From Symsagittifera roscoffensis (taxonomy: Eukaryota; Xenacoelomorpha; Acoela; Convolutidae): 64,000 bases of DNA. The notes beneath the pieces are model-generated. The model ran no database searches. It was given only the letters and a program-made list of their open reading frames with translations, and had not been told where the DNA came from. The DNA lies in the NCBI RefSeq assembly GCF_963678635.1, contig NC_087062.1:46771758-46835757 (forward strand). The letters are read 5' to 3'. The first letter of the stretch is position 1. Every line of letters begins with the position of its first letter. The position numbers and the translations under genes were made by a program. This document shows positions 10,450 through 22,346 of this stretch, in pieces.

Positions 10450-13199
10450 GTCTTTTATAAAACTCAGTCTTCTTGCTGAGGCTGTAAGCATTCTGGTGTT
10501 TGTCACGCATCCTGTGCTCGATTATCATGTGGTAGCCATCTAATCTGACTATCCACCGACCAATATAGCTCTGATCCATCGAGTACATCTTAACCAGGAT
10601 AACGCTCTTTTGTCCACGCGTAACTTATACGGAGCGCTCCCTAAGTATGCACGGTACTTCTCCACGAATGTGACCAATGCAAACATTTCTGCATTTGGTG
10701 CACCATACTTCATTTCAGTGTCACTCAACACCTTACTGCCATATGCAATGGGACGGAGAAATGTTCTTCCATTCCATTCCTGCTGCTGATGCAGTATTCT
10801 TGAGATGGCTACTACTGATGCGTCTGTGTCAGGAACATACATGCCCTTCTCTGTAGGCATGCCTCGCACTGGCGCTTCGCACAGTTCCCGCTTTATGTTC
10901 TCGAAGGCAGCTTGAGCTACTTTATTCCATTCGAACTTCTTCCCTTTGTTGAGAATCAGCTTCTGCATGGGATACACCTTGTCTGCATATTCTTTTATGA
11001 ACTCACGGTAATAATTGGCAAACCCTAGCAAGCTCATGAGTTGTGTGTCCATTCTGAGAGTCTTCCATGCCAACACAGCCTCTACTGCTTCCGGGTCCGG
11101 CCTCGCGCCATGCCTGTCCACCATTCTTCCTAGATACTTGATTGAATCCCTGAGGATTTCACATTTCGATGGTTTGCATTTCAAGCCTGCTCTTTTCATG
11201 CAGCCAAAGACCTCACCGAGCCGATCAATGTGGTCTTCCAGAGTGTTGCTATGACCACGTCATCCACGTAACACATCAAAAGGTTCCCGTACTTCTTCGT
11301 CACTCTGGTCAAAGCCTGAGCCATCAGTTTTTGAAAAAATGCCGTGGCGTTGCACAAGCTGAAGGGCATCCTCTTCCACTGGCACAACCCCAATTCACAT
11401 GCGAATCCGGTCTTTTCTCTATCCTTCTTCCGCAGAGGGACCTGCCAGAAGGCAGAACCCAAGTCCAGTGTGGTGAAGGACTTGGCGTCACCAAGTTTCG
11501 AGAGGCTCTCGTCTATTCGCGGTATCGGGTTTGCATCTTTTATTGTCACTGCGTTCAAGTAACGAAAGTTGCAACAGAACCTTAAGCTGTCCCCTTCTTC
11601 TTGGCCATGACTACCCCGCAAGCCCAAGGCAGTTTCGAGGGCTCTATCATGTCGTATTCGAGCAACTTTCTATTTCCGCTCGGCACGCTTCCAATTTATG
11701 AGGCGTCATTCGCCTTGCGCCTTCCCTATGTGGAATGGCTCTAATACTCTAATTCTATTTCGTGTTCGACAAAATTGGAGCAGCCGATGTCCGCCTTATG
11801 TTTTGAAATTAAGTCCGCATTCCGATTTAAAACCGCTCTCAATGATTCAAAGTCTCCCTCACCTATTTTTCTTCTCAAGTGTTCTATCTCCGGCAAAACC
11901 GGTTTGTCGGATTCTAGTTCATATGACGAGGGGCGTTCCGGAAAATTCGAGCAGCTCGACAAGACGTCATCCGTCTCGGATTTCATTGAAAACAGTTTAT
12001 TAAAAGATTTAAATTCATCAATTCTCTTTAAAATTTTATCTTTATCAGCATGATTTGGGCAGTAATTCACACCATATGTCTTCAAATTTTGTGTCTCCTC
12101 ATAGTCAGTTTTCATCGGCAAAGCTTAACGAAGTTTTTTTTCCACGCTGGATTGTCAACAACACACTGGCACACAGCCCGTTTCGTGTTATGGAAAAGCT
12201 CCGGCCTAAAATCACCGAGCTTTGACTATTTGGGTTGGGTACGAAACAAACCTGTTTACTATCACTTAACGAATTTAAATTTCTCATTCTAAAAATTGCT
12301 TGTCCCGGCTGTAGTTTTACCTCTATATCTAAAAAGATTGGTACTTTGTTTTCATCTGTTGTTATTCTATTAATTGGTTTCTTGACATACTTCCGGTCCG
12401 GGTTTCTAATCCTTATTAGACCGTTGTGCAAGTCAATAATCACATCGAAGTTCCTGACAAAATCACGGCCCATGATGAAATGATGAATTGGTCTGAGTCG
12501 TCTAAATTCTCAACCACCAGGAAGTTCATCCAAAGATTGCGTCCTCCCATGTGAGGGACCGTTATTGGTGTCCTTCCGGCCTCGTACATTGCTCCGCGGT
12601 TGGCGGCCACCAATCTGAGGTTCGTTGGAATTAGATCTTCCCTCGTGAAGCCCATTCCTTCCCATGTTTTTATTGGCATCCCGCTTACCACTGCTCCTGT
12701 ATCCAGTAGTCCTGTTACTCCAATTTTCTTCCCATAGGTATCTAGCAGATGTGCAGTCACATCTGCCTCATACCCTATGTGCACTGCATCTTGCTCCATC
12801 ATGGCGTCATAGCCAATCCTGCGGACCTTAAGTTCTTCCTGTTCCAAATAGATCTGCCCCATTTGGTCGCTATCTGTTGTGACGTAGGTCCTAGTGTAGA
12901 TACTTTTGCCGTCAACGTTCAATATCAATTGATAAGGTCCATAGACTTCGACGCAACGCCCGTGAAGTATTTTCGTTCGAGGACCACCCCTCGTCAACAA
13001 CTCTCGTACAGCCCTCGACTCAGTGCGTGGCTCTACCTGTCTCAGATAATCTGCATATGTGTCTAAATGCATCAGAGTGAACTCTGAGGGTTCACTTAGG
13101 TTCCTGATCACCTGATGCCCCGCAACTGAATTTTTTGACTGTATTTTGCTTCCTTGTGGCACCACTCCGAACTTCTGGCAAGAGATCACATTTAGTTTC
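10450..13199 (-). pseudogene. Protease - reverse transcriptase - RNase H, copy 1
   Basis: The protease has the retropepsin motif LLDTGAVVSGMP (about 12703). RT shows motif A FTTLDLGSAFWQ, motif B as FSLCNATAFFQ (Gly to Ser), and motif C YVDD intact. A 5-nt loss follows (about 11235) and shifts the frame. The thumb and RNase H are open from 11199: TDASVVAISRILHQ carries the first Asp, AEMFALV the Glu, and DKRALSWL the next Asp. The last Asp is replaced (NAYSLSKK instead of NADSLSKK in copies 2 and 3). In copy 1 the Gag C-terminus and the protease are in one uninterrupted frame, showing that Gag-Pol was a single fused ORF. Confidence 0.88.
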
Positions 13200-16172
13200 A
13201 CGCTCAAACTACTTGGTGCATTCGTTTCTTCGACTTCTGATGCCTCGAAGGCGTTTAGCCTTTCCTGAATTTTCTCAATCTCTAGTTCGAGCTTCATCTT
13301 TTGTTCAATTTCGATCCCCTTTGTCACCAATTCCTGCTGGACTCTATTTAGATCATCCCTCGCGGCTGCCCTATAGTCGATCTTGAAGTCATACGCCGCA
13401 GTCACCGGTTCCGGTTCACGTATCTCCTCCGTTTACCACCTGTATCTTCTTCGTTGCCAGCTCTTGTGGTTTTTTTCTGCGTGCCTCCGCTTCACTCAAC
13501 AGGCTATCCTTGCTGGCTTTCACACCCGATAATGCTTCCTCATGCCTTGGATGCTTGATGTCTGCCACAGCAGCCCAAAATTGTGGACAGTCCGATTAAA
13601 AATGACCTTCCAAGTTACACAAGAAACACCTTGGGCCAAATTTCGCAATTACTCCTCTCATGAAAACTTCATGATCGAGCTCTGATGCATCTTCATCCTC
13701 GAGGCTAAAGCCTATTGCTTTCATGCCCTGTTTGTAGGTGGGGCATGCTGACACATGATGGTCCGTCGAACTGCAGTTTGCAAAAGAGCGTCTCTTGTCC
13801 ATATCGTCCCTTGGTTTGTACCAGTTGTTTCATTGGTTTGCTGGTCCGTTGTTAAAGTTGTCATAATTGTTCTTCTAATATCCAGATCTCGATGGAGTCT
13901 TGAGCAAAATATATTCTTTTGACTTGAGTCTCAACTCCTCTGGTGTTGGCGCATTGGTTGAGAGTGGTGTGTAATGCGTCGCTAACATTGTTCGAAGCTC
14001 ATCATTCTTCACACCATCGATGAATTTTGAGGCTACTGCCAGGTTGATCCTTCTGTTCGACTCATCTGGTTGGCTACGCCTTCTCAGCATCTCCAAATTG
14101 TCTAGAAATTTGTCTATCGTCTCGTCTTCACGTTGTCTCCGTTTCTCGAAGCGCATCCTTGCTTGGTGTCCTTGCACCCCTGAGCCGAAACAATTTAACA
14201 AGAGTTCAAAGATTTTCTCGGCAGCATCCCGCTGGTATTGCTTTTTGGCCATCACATAATTTGGGGCTGTCCCTTCCAAGTTGCTGGTAAGAGCACTGCA
14301 TTCTTGTCTTTCTGACAAGTCCTCTTCTTCAAAATGATGTTTCATCACCTCTATCCAGGTATCAATACAGCCATCAGATTGGTTTTTTATAGCATCTTGG
14401 TTTCTTAAAAATCATTCTGGACTTTTCACTACGTTCATTGGTTCTAGATAACCTCGTTAGGAATGTTCACAGGTTCAAAGGCTGTGGTCATTGATGTAGC
14501 GTCTCTTGAATGCCGCGCCTGAGTATCATTGCCCCCTGATAAGGGATCTGGATTTTTCCATCCTGTCCGAATCTCTGGGATGATTTCTTCCTTGATTCGC
14601 ATGACTCCTGTTCCTGGAATCACATCTCCCAGTCACATGTGTATCTTCACATTCGTTCGTTTGAGGTTGGTCGGTTGCCAGTTGAACTTTCTCTGATGTT
14701 TGGGCCCCGTGTTCTATTGTCCTCTGTGGCTTAGCTTGATGAACTGCCTCTTCCTCTAGTGGATCCATATGTCCTCCTCCTATTGGGTTGTTCATTGAAG
14801 TTCACTCTCGGCTCCCTGCTGGGTTCTCCCGAGTTCTATTCCCCATTTTTTGACCCACTCCTGCTGCCTAGTAGCCTGTCCAACCTATCCATGATAGCCT
14901 GAGTTCGCCTCTCCATCATCGTGTCAAGAGTCCCAAGAGTCTGCTCTTGTTGAGTTCTCAACTTCTCCATGTCCTCTCTCAATCGTACCTTCTCTGCTCA
15001 GCTTCCCTCGTCATTCGAGACAAGTTCTCAGCCAAGTGTTCATCCGTTCTCTCCTTCAAGCGTTTTTCGCTTCAACTAACTTCTTGTCTGTTGCGGTTGA
15101 TCTCTTCCCGCAGATTTTCTCTCTCGACATGGACTGCCCTTTGTAGTTCACTCATTCTTAAGGACATCTGTTCATTCTGTTCTTCTATGCTGCCCACTTT
15201 GTTGGTCAAGGCTTCTTCAATTGATGCTCCGTTATCCACTAGTGGCGTCACAAGTGGTATTGTCACCCTATCGGTTTCAGGTAGCTTTGTGCTGGTCAAG
15301 ACTCCAGTCTTAATTCTCTGCCTCGACGTCTCTTCATGATCCACTTCTGGATCCGCTGGTGGGTTACATGGCCCTGTGTTTCTATTCTTCCTAGTTCGCA
15401 TTTCCGAATTCTTCATGTTCACACAGTCTCCTGACTGGCCTGATCCGTTTGTGGTTTTGCTTAATGTCCTCACTACATCAAATTGGTCTATGGTACCAGT
15501 CTCTCTATCGGTGTATGCGTCATTCTCCTGAGTTCAACTATTGAGGCTGACTTGAGATCCGAAGTTATCTTGCTCGCCATTGTCCTCATCTTCTTACTGG
15601 GTTTCTGCTTCATCGCCTGTACCCGTTCCCATGGTAAATGGAAAGAAGTTTACCAAAGTGTTCTTCACTTTTTTCTGAAAACGAGGAGGACGTTGCCGGT
15701 TTCTCCATCACGCCAAGCATCATCCTGTTGTCTGTGGGTGATCTTGTAGTCGCCACATTTTCAGTAGAGATGTCGGACAGTTCCAACATCTCTTCTCGGT
15801 CCAGGGTCCCGGTGAAAGTGACAAAACCTTGGCCTTGTTCTACGGGAGTAGGTTCACTCGCCAATCTTCTGTTTCCTTTCCCTTCCGGTCTAGGTCCCTC
15901 CCGGTCTAGGTCCCTCCCGGTCTAGGTCCCTCCCGGTTCTCATCCATGGCAGGTTCCGGATGGAACTCTACTTCTAACATTGCCTTTTTCCCTTCTGAGG
16001 ACATTTGACTCCTAGTTTCAACTATTTTGCTTGAAACTTTCTTCCCTTTGTCGGTCCGGGTTTGTGTGATCCTTTCCACAAAAGGGTCGTTCATTGCTTT
16101 TCTCTGTTTCTCTGGTATGAATTTCCTGGAGCTATCACCTAGTTTAGTCATCCTTGACTTGTCTAGACACAT
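13200..16172 (-). pseudogene. Gag with coiled-coil N-terminal half and CCHC knuckles, copy 1
   Basis: The start is placed at the Met of MCLDKS, the counterpart of MSLDKS in copy 3. The order is: disordered acidic N-terminus, long charged coiled coil (about 15070-15300 and 14930), Gly/Arg-rich stretch, retrotransposon-gag helical block (13875-14348, motif QYQRDAAEKIFELLLNCFG), CCHC knuckle 1 (CSSTDHHVSAC; its first Cys lost) and knuckle 2 (CFLCNLEGHF). Frameshifts and small deletions split it into at least seven pieces. The length (about 960 codons in copy 3) is large for a Ty3-type Gag because of the coiled-coil N-terminal half. Confidence 0.8.
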
Positions 16173-16568
16173 TTTCAATTTATCATTTCTTACTGACTAT
16201 ACACTCAATTTGTTTGTTAGTGATCTTGTAGTCTGACTACTGATAAAAATAACGCAACACAATAAATTCGAAAAATTTCACATGAATTGTGACCACGAAT
16301 CTTTGTATGTTATCACAGCACAGCGTGTATACAATTTATTCACAACAATCGATTTCACAGTCTGATGATATCAATATATTTATTCACAGTCTGATGATAT
16401 CAATATATTTGAAAACTAGTGTTCTCACTATCCAATCAAGGACAGATATTATTGATTTAAAACCAAAAATGAGGAAAAATAAGAATTTTTTCAATGAAAA
16501 ATGTATGTGTTTTGTACTTTAGTCAATCGCAATGAAATAGTCGAACTTGTTTCTAAAGAAAGAGCTTT
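16173..16568 (-). other. 5' leader of copy 1 (PBS to gag)
   Basis: About 395 bp between the PBS-like site and the gag start. It is AT-rich and contains the 29-bp duplication described separately. It aligns with 49429-49833 of copy 3. No conserved coding frame is seen. A packaging signal would be expected here by analogy with other LTR elements, but none can be recognised. Confidence 0.55.
16355..16412. repeat. 29-bp tandem duplication in the copy 1 leader
   Basis: Two adjacent copies of a 29-bp unit containing TCACAGTCTGATGATATC start at 16355 and 16384. Copy 3 has a single diverged equivalent, so this is a local duplication in copy 1 rather than a family feature. Confidence 0.85.
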
Positions 16569-16588
16569 CCCTGTTCGGTGCTGCACCA
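16569..16588 (-). promoter_or_regulatory. Primer-binding-site-like sequence, copy 1
   Basis: On the minus strand the site reads TGGTGCAGCACCGAACAGGG. It begins with TGG as a tRNA 3'-CCA primer site must, lies about 240 bp after the TATA box and is conserved in copy 3. The 3' half (CCGAACAGGGA) equals part of the usual tRNA-Lys primer site, but the 5' half does not fit it, so the tRNA is unassigned. Confidence 0.5.
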
Positions 16589-16829
16589 AACAGACAAAAC
16601 TTGAAGGCCATAATTTTCTCAAATAGGCGTCTGTTGCACCCACCGAGTCCTGTGTTACCTATCTGGCTTCGGATTGCCCGAGCTAGACCTACTAAAATCC
16701 TCAAGGCAATCACTTTTCCCAAAAGCAATTTCGAATTCAATCCGCACAAATCAGTTACAAACTCTTGTTCAATTTAGACTTAGTGTTGCGAATATCCGAG
16801 TTTAGACCTGTTTTGATTTGTTCTGGTCT

Positions 16830-16835
16830 TTTATA
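16830..16835 (-). promoter_or_regulatory. LTR TATA box, copy 1
   Basis: TATAAA on the minus strand (context TTTATAAAAGACCAG), about 240 bp upstream of the PBS-like site. The equivalent in copy 3 is CTATAAAAACCAG. In copy 2 it is mutated to CATAGAAG. Position and conservation support a U3 core promoter with initiation about 25-30 bp downstream. Confidence 0.65.
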
Positions 16836-16941
16836 AATGGCAAGTTACCCGTGCCGTCACTGGTTCTTAGCCTGTCTCTTAATAACCTAATACATTTCAC
16901 TATTTTCTTTTCTTTCGTCTTCCTATGTATTGACAAACTAG

Positions 16942-17640
16942 TACCCCCTCGGATTGGCAAAGTTGGGACCCTTCCGGATCGGCGAATCTGGGACCCTTCC
17001 GGATTGGCGAAATTGGGACCCTTCCGGATTGGCAAAAATGGGAATCCTCCGGATTGGCGAATTGGGGACCCTTCCGGATTGGGAAAATTAGGACCCTTCC
17101 GGATTGGCAAAAATAGGACCCCTCCGGATTGGCGAATCTGGAACCCTTTCGGATTGGCAAAATTAGGACCCTTCCGGATTGGCAAAAATAGGACCCCTCC
17201 GGATTGGCGAATTTGGAACCCTTACTGATTGGCAAAATTAGGTCCTTTCCGGACTGGCAAAATGGGACCCCTACGGATTAGCGAATTTCGGACCCTTCCA
17301 GATTGGCAAAATTAGGTCCCTTCCGGATTGGCAAAAAAAGGACCCCTCCGGATTGGCGAATTTGGAACCCTTCCTGATTGGCAAAATTAGGTCCCTTCCG
17401 GACTGGCAAAATGGGACTTCTACGGATTAGCGAATTTCGGACCCTTCCGGATTGGCAAAACTAGGACCCCTCCGGATTGGCGAATTTGGGACCCTTCCGG
17501 ATTGACAAAATTAGGACCCTTCCGGATTGGCAAAAATAGGACCCCTCCAAATTGACGAAGTTGGGACCCTTCCGGATTGGCAAAAATAAGACCTCTCGGG
17601 ATTGGCAAAATCGGGAACCTTCCGGATTGGAACCCCTCCG
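16942..17640. repeat. LTR minisatellite, about 29 units of about 24 bp (copy 1)
   Basis: Tandem array of a unit close to GACCCTTCCGGATTGGCAAA plus 4-5 variable bases. Units fall into types (TTCCGG...CAAAATTAGG, TTCCGG...CAAAAATAGG, CTCCGG...CGAATTTGG) that follow one another, giving a three-unit pattern of about 72 bp. A larger stretch also repeats 149 bp apart (17212 versus 17361). Because the unit length is a multiple of three, long spurious reading frames appear on both strands. Copies 2 and 3 carry shorter arrays. Confidence 0.95.
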
Positions 17641-18630
17641 AGTTTGTAAAAATAGCTTTTCAGAGACTTAGCTTTTCAGAGGAAAATAGCTTTTCAGAGA
17701 CTTTTATTTTCCGTCCCTAGACTCTTCCGGATCGATGCTAAGCCTCTTACTTGACAATTCACCTTAAGTGTGAAGGGTCTAATAAATAGCCTAGTTTCGA
17801 CTCGATTATGGTTTTCTGGTTTCCATAGCCTTCCCTTTTTGTCTAGAACAGTGTAAAATTGCCTTATTCAACCGTTAGTACCCTTTGGTAGGAGTGTAAG
17901 GGCTTTCCAAAAAAAATTTATAAAAGGTGAAGGGTCTACCTTCCCGAATTAGTGAGTTTGCAAAAAAAACAACCTCAAAAAATTTTCACATTTACTTTTT
18001 TGAATCATTGATGTTTCTATGAGTAAGCCCACCACCTAATTTCTGATCTAATGGTACGACGATCAACTGGATTTGTCCAGTTGATCCAAGTTTATTAACC
18101 AAAACGTCTTTTTCTAAAATCAAAAAAATTTCTCTCTTATAGGTTCCGCCTAACTTTTTTCGCAATTCTGTTCGTTTTGACTTAAAAATTATTGATCCGA
18201 GCTCAGAAGGGCTATACTCTTCTAGTTCATTGCAAAAACCCGATCTAAAACGTTTCAGCTGAAAAAAATTGCCAAAAACAATGCTATTTGGACCCTCCGG
18301 ATTGATGAATCCACTAAATCAAACACGTTGGGTTCTATTCACTGTAACCCTGAAGGTTATCGGCAAACGGGTTTTAAAACCTGTCGATTCACTAGTCAAC
18401 GTTGTCCGAACAACACACATTTCAAAAAATTTTCTTATTTTGTATCGTTTCGTTTTTTCAAAAATCAAGAAAACTCGGTTTTTGGTACCCAATTAGTTCC
18501 AACCACTTCTAAACTAAACTTTACCGGTTCTACTTATTATACTAGTACAGTTACGATGTAACTCACTAAATTAGCGCTTTTTTCCGTTTCAAAAAATATC
18601 GATATCTCAAAAGTCGCGATTTGTGGGGGG

Positions 18631-18654
18631 GGTCAAAATATCGCTATTTTGACC
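18631..18654. repeat. Perfect inverted repeat in the LTR
   Basis: Ten-base arms GGTCAAAATA / TATTTTGACC separated by TCGC. Diverged forms are present at the equivalent place in copy 2 (about 40340-40365) and in copy 3 (about 47850-47876, with a 6-nt loop). Confidence 0.8.
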
Positions 18655-20449
18655 CTAAAAACCGTTCTGCTTACTTTGTATTTCACTAAAAAACGGTATA
18701 GTAGTATTAATATAGGCTGTATAAATAGTAATACTGGTAATATATACCCCTCCGAGTTTGTTCAATAACCAAATTAAGGTGCTTAACTCGGAAATTCGCA
18801 GTTCGGTGAAGGGTCACTACAGTGCAGTCACTGTCGAGCCCCTCACAGATTAATATCCTACTTTTTGTACTAAAAGGGATGCAAAACTTTTTAATGATAC
18901 CCAACAGTCGATTGCTGTTATTCTTGAGCCCCTTCTTGTCGCTCATTGCACTGCCTGCCGGATCAGTTTTCTTCTATAAACCCGAGACCCTTCCGGATTG
19001 AGCGCAAATTAGCATTAACGTGCTTAAATTCTCAAATAACCCTACAGTACAAGCACCACAAACGGGCCACAAATTTGATCGTAACAATCCTGACTGATAT
19101 AAATGCCTATAACAACAATATATCTAATGACAACAAACGGGAGGGTCGGCTCACCTCTCGTCTGGGAAAACGATTTTGTACTTTTTACTGTTTTTTGTTT
19201 TTTTTCGGTTATTTAATTGTTTTTTGTTTTTTCTTAGGTACTATACTACTTTTTGTTTGGTTTCCTGTATATCATTAAGTGTTTTTGGTCACAAACTCTC
19301 AGGAAATGACGGGACGGCCAATCCCACCACCCTTCCTGGAACGTGAATTTTCGGCCTTAACTAGGTTAAAAAGCTATTCACGGGAATCCGGAATGTTTCC
19401 GCGTTCCGAACTGCCCTTCCGCCCCGGTGATTAGGGCCTTGTTATTAGCATGCGCTCGGCGCGGAGTGCTCGTTAACGGTTCTGCCGGTGATGAGTTTAA
19501 AAAGAATAACACCAGGAGCGCCATAAAAACATCTATGTGACATTCGCCCTAAAGTACATATCGACGGAAAATAAAGCTAGGTTCTAAAACGACTGGCTAG
19601 CGTCTAAACGCAGCTCTACATGCTTTTCACAGTCTCTGCCAAAACCAGTTCTTTTGATAGTCTTTCTAACATCGGGTCGACAAAAAAAAACGTTACTGTT
19701 TCCGGCTTCGATCAGAGCGCTCTAAATAATTTAATTATATGCAGAAATAGTGAGCTCATGGCTGGGTCTCAGTATCCCCGGACCACAGGGCTACTACTTA
19801 TATATTATTTTTCTGTGGTTTTTGTTCAATTGATAAAAATCACCATCTCCATCGAAAATGGATCAACCTTTTTCCCCAACTCCCAGCTTCTCTTATCTGA
19901 AAACGTATTTGGTTTTAATTAAATTCAACTCAATACATTCCGGGAAGGTAAAAGTTTGTATAAAATAGTTCAAGTTCCAATCCCGAGACCTTTCCGGGTT
20001 TTGGAATCCGGAGAAATAATACTCTTATTTCTTCTCGGAAGGCTGGACTTGTCGTCCCAACACCCTTCCTGGTTCTTGTGAACTGCTCGGTAACGATTAT
20101 AGCGGCACAGTCATTGCAACTCGGAGTGGTTTCTGACAATTTGTAACCACAACTTCAACCTTCTACCATATCGTCGTTGTTGTCACTGAGACTACTGTTG
20201 TTCTCTACGAATTCTGTTGTTGTGTTTTTACCGTTTCAGTGTGTGCGAAATCATAATAGGTTACGTGTCGTTCATGTCCAAAACGAAATTTCAAAATTTA
20301 GCATGTCAGTCAAAACTAGCCCCTCCCGATTTGTCTGATTGCTTAAATAATGTCACTATATCATCAAAACCATAAATCTTCCCAGTTAGATGTTCCAATA
20401 ATAATTCGATTGCGAAACTGCATTTTGACCATTCTGGTCGAATGTCACA

Positions 20450-21556
20450 AACGTTACTGTTTCCGGCTTCGATCAGAACGCACCAATTAACTGAATGTAA
20501 CGTTCGCCCGGAAGTACATATCGATGGAAAACAAAGCTAGGTTCTAAAACGACTTGCTAGCGTCTAAACACAGCTCTACATGCTTTTCACAGTCTCTGCC
20601 AAAGCCAGTTCTTTTGGTGGTCTATCTAACATCGGGTCGACAAAAACGTAACTGTCTCCGGCTTCGATCAGAACGCTCTGATTAACTTAATTTTATGCAA
20701 AATAGTGAGCTAAAGGCTGAGTCTCAGTATCCGCAGACCACGAGGTCACTCCTAAAAACAGGGCTACTACTTATTTACTATATTACTATTGTTTTTGTTC
20801 AGTAGATAAAAATCATCATCTCCATCGAAGATGGATCAACCCTTTACCTCAACTCCTAGCTTCTCATAATCTGATAACGAATTTGGATCTTAAAAATTTA
20901 ATTCAGGACTTTTCCAGGAAGCTAAGAGTTTGCATAAAACAGTTCAATTTCCAATACCGAGACCTTTCCGGATTCTGGAATTCGGAGAAACAACGTTTCG
21001 AATAGAAAGACCTGTTTACCGTGTTTACCTTCGAATAGAAAAACGTGCCAATTAGGCGTTCACTTTATTGGGACAAATATTACCACTAACTTCCATATCC
21101 CAGTTGATCTAGCGGTTAGGATTTGTGGCTTTCACCCACAAGGCCCGGGTTCGTCGTCCCAACACCCTTCCCAGTTCTCGTGAATTGCCTTATAACGATT
21201 GTAGCGGCACAATCGTTACAACTCAGAATGGTTTCTGACAATTTCTAATCAGAATCTCAATCTGCAGTCGTTTTTCCGTTGTTGTTGTCACTGAGAATAC
21301 TGTTGTTCTCTCTGAGAAACTTTTTTTTCTGATTTCACAGTTCCAGTGTGTGCGAAAAAACAAAAGGTTACGTGTCGTTCACGTCCAAATCAAATTTGTA
21401 AAAATTTACATGTTAGTCAAAAGTATTTCCTCCCGATTCGTTCAATCGTTCAATTAGCGTCACTAATCCATCAAAACCATCAATTCACTCGGTCAGATCT
21501 TGCGATAAAAATTCGAATAAGAAATTGCGTTTTGTCCATTCTGGTCGATTGTCACA
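20450..21556 (-). repeat. Truncated 3' LTR of copy 2
   Basis: Begins TGTGACAATCGACCAG at 21556, collinear with the start of the other LTRs for about 1.1 kb. It ends abruptly at 20450 where the LTR start of copy 1 follows. Just before the junction a short stretch (about 20450-20500) repeats sequence seen a little earlier in the same LTR (the GATCGAAGCCGGA block), so the end is rearranged. Confidence 0.8.
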
Positions 21557-22346
21557 TACTCCCCAGACAGCCCGGTCAAGGTCCTCATTGAGTCTTTTGG
21601 TCTTGATCAAAATGGTACAGTGCCATCGAACAGAATTTACAAAATGCAAGAAATCAATTGTATCCACGTCATATCGACTTACTGCAAAATACAAATGGCA
21701 TCATACTACACTATTATAGCCTTTCAAATTCTTTCAGTAATCTGCACTTTCGAGGATATGACTTAAGATAAAACATTTTTTCTGACATTCAACGTCTATG
21801 TCCCAATTTAAAACTTTTTCTCCCTGGGTTTAAAAATTGTTGGGACGCAGGACAGTCCTGTCAACCAACAAAGTAAAATTATCCTGCTATGCTCCTTCCC
21901 TTCGAAAATTTTGTTGTTATTGGTCCGGAATAGTAAAATTAAGGAACTCGGTGGTCAGAAGGAACAATGAAATAATCTCGCTCTTCAAGAGATTACCCAA
22001 GCCTTTGATGTCACCACAAAAGCATCATTCGTCTTAGTTGATTAAAAACAATCATGCAGGCTGGATTATTTTAATATACTCTCAACTCAAGCTTTTCTAA
22101 ATAAGTAGTAAGTGTCTCTAAAGCCATCAACTATAATCATGATGCAAATTCATAATTGCAACAAATTCTTTAACCTTCAAACCTCAACTAAATGTTTTCC
22201 CTTCAGCTTCAATTGTAAACTTAGTTGCTTTCTTTCCTCTCTTTCGTTGCTTCTTTGTTTTTCTTTGTTTTCGTCGTTTAGAAGTTCTAAAACTTCTAAA
22301 CTCTTCTAATTTTCTTTCTTTTTGCATCTTGCTTTTCGGCCATTTG
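21557..22346 (-). other. 3' untranslated region of copy 2
   Basis: Between the ORF3 stop (TGA at 22347-22349) and the 3' LTR. It includes a purine-rich minus-strand stretch at about 22235-22310 and, directly at the LTR boundary (21557-21566), a short GGGGAG run that could serve as a weak polypurine tract. An open stretch of about 60 codons overlaps the LTR boundary (21485-21694, minus strand). I could not confirm that it is a gene because copy 1 lacks the matching part. Confidence 0.5.

Larger units (their letters stand above)
1..20449 (-). mobile_element. Giant Ty3/gypsy-type LTR retroelement, copy 1 (3' end outside window)
   Basis: The copy reads right to left: 5' LTR (16589-20449), PBS-like site, gag, pol, macro domain, untranslated gap, ORF3, 3' UTR. 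The 3' LTR lies beyond the left edge. By alignment with copy 2 it should begin about 120 bp outside the window. The coding regions are decayed. Large losses remove the integrase C-terminus with the Pol extension (junction near 8507) and a long piece of the ORF3 C-terminal region (junction near 1625). RNase H is better preserved here than in the other copies. Confidence 0.9.
16589..20449 (-). repeat. 5' LTR of copy 1
   Basis: About 3.86 kb, beginning TGTGACATTCGACCAG at 20449 and ending just before the PBS-like site. It shares long collinear similarity with 38686-42046 (copy 2) and inverted 45502-49408 (copy 3). Most of it is U3, containing many scattered copies of a TCCGGATT-type motif, a T-rich stretch (about 19180-19260), a hairpin (18631-18654) and the minisatellite (16942-17640). 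The inner LTR end is inferred from the PBS position because no complete 3' LTR is in the window. The 17641-20449 part has no conserved coding frame. Confidence 0.75.

Noticed and set aside
16802-17608. Long reading frames on both strands with an eight-residue repeat
   Set aside because: They arise because the minisatellite unit (about 24 bp) is a multiple of three and its units lack stops. They are not conserved as proteins in the other copies.
16942-17640. CRISPR array
   Set aside because: Units are contiguous and variable with no unique spacers, there are no cas genes, and the context is an eukaryotic LTR.
22200-22310. Polypurine tract well upstream of the 3' LTR
   Set aside because: It is purine-rich on the minus strand but lies about 650 bp from the LTR start, too far for plus-strand priming. 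The GGGGAG at the LTR boundary is the better, though weak, candidate.
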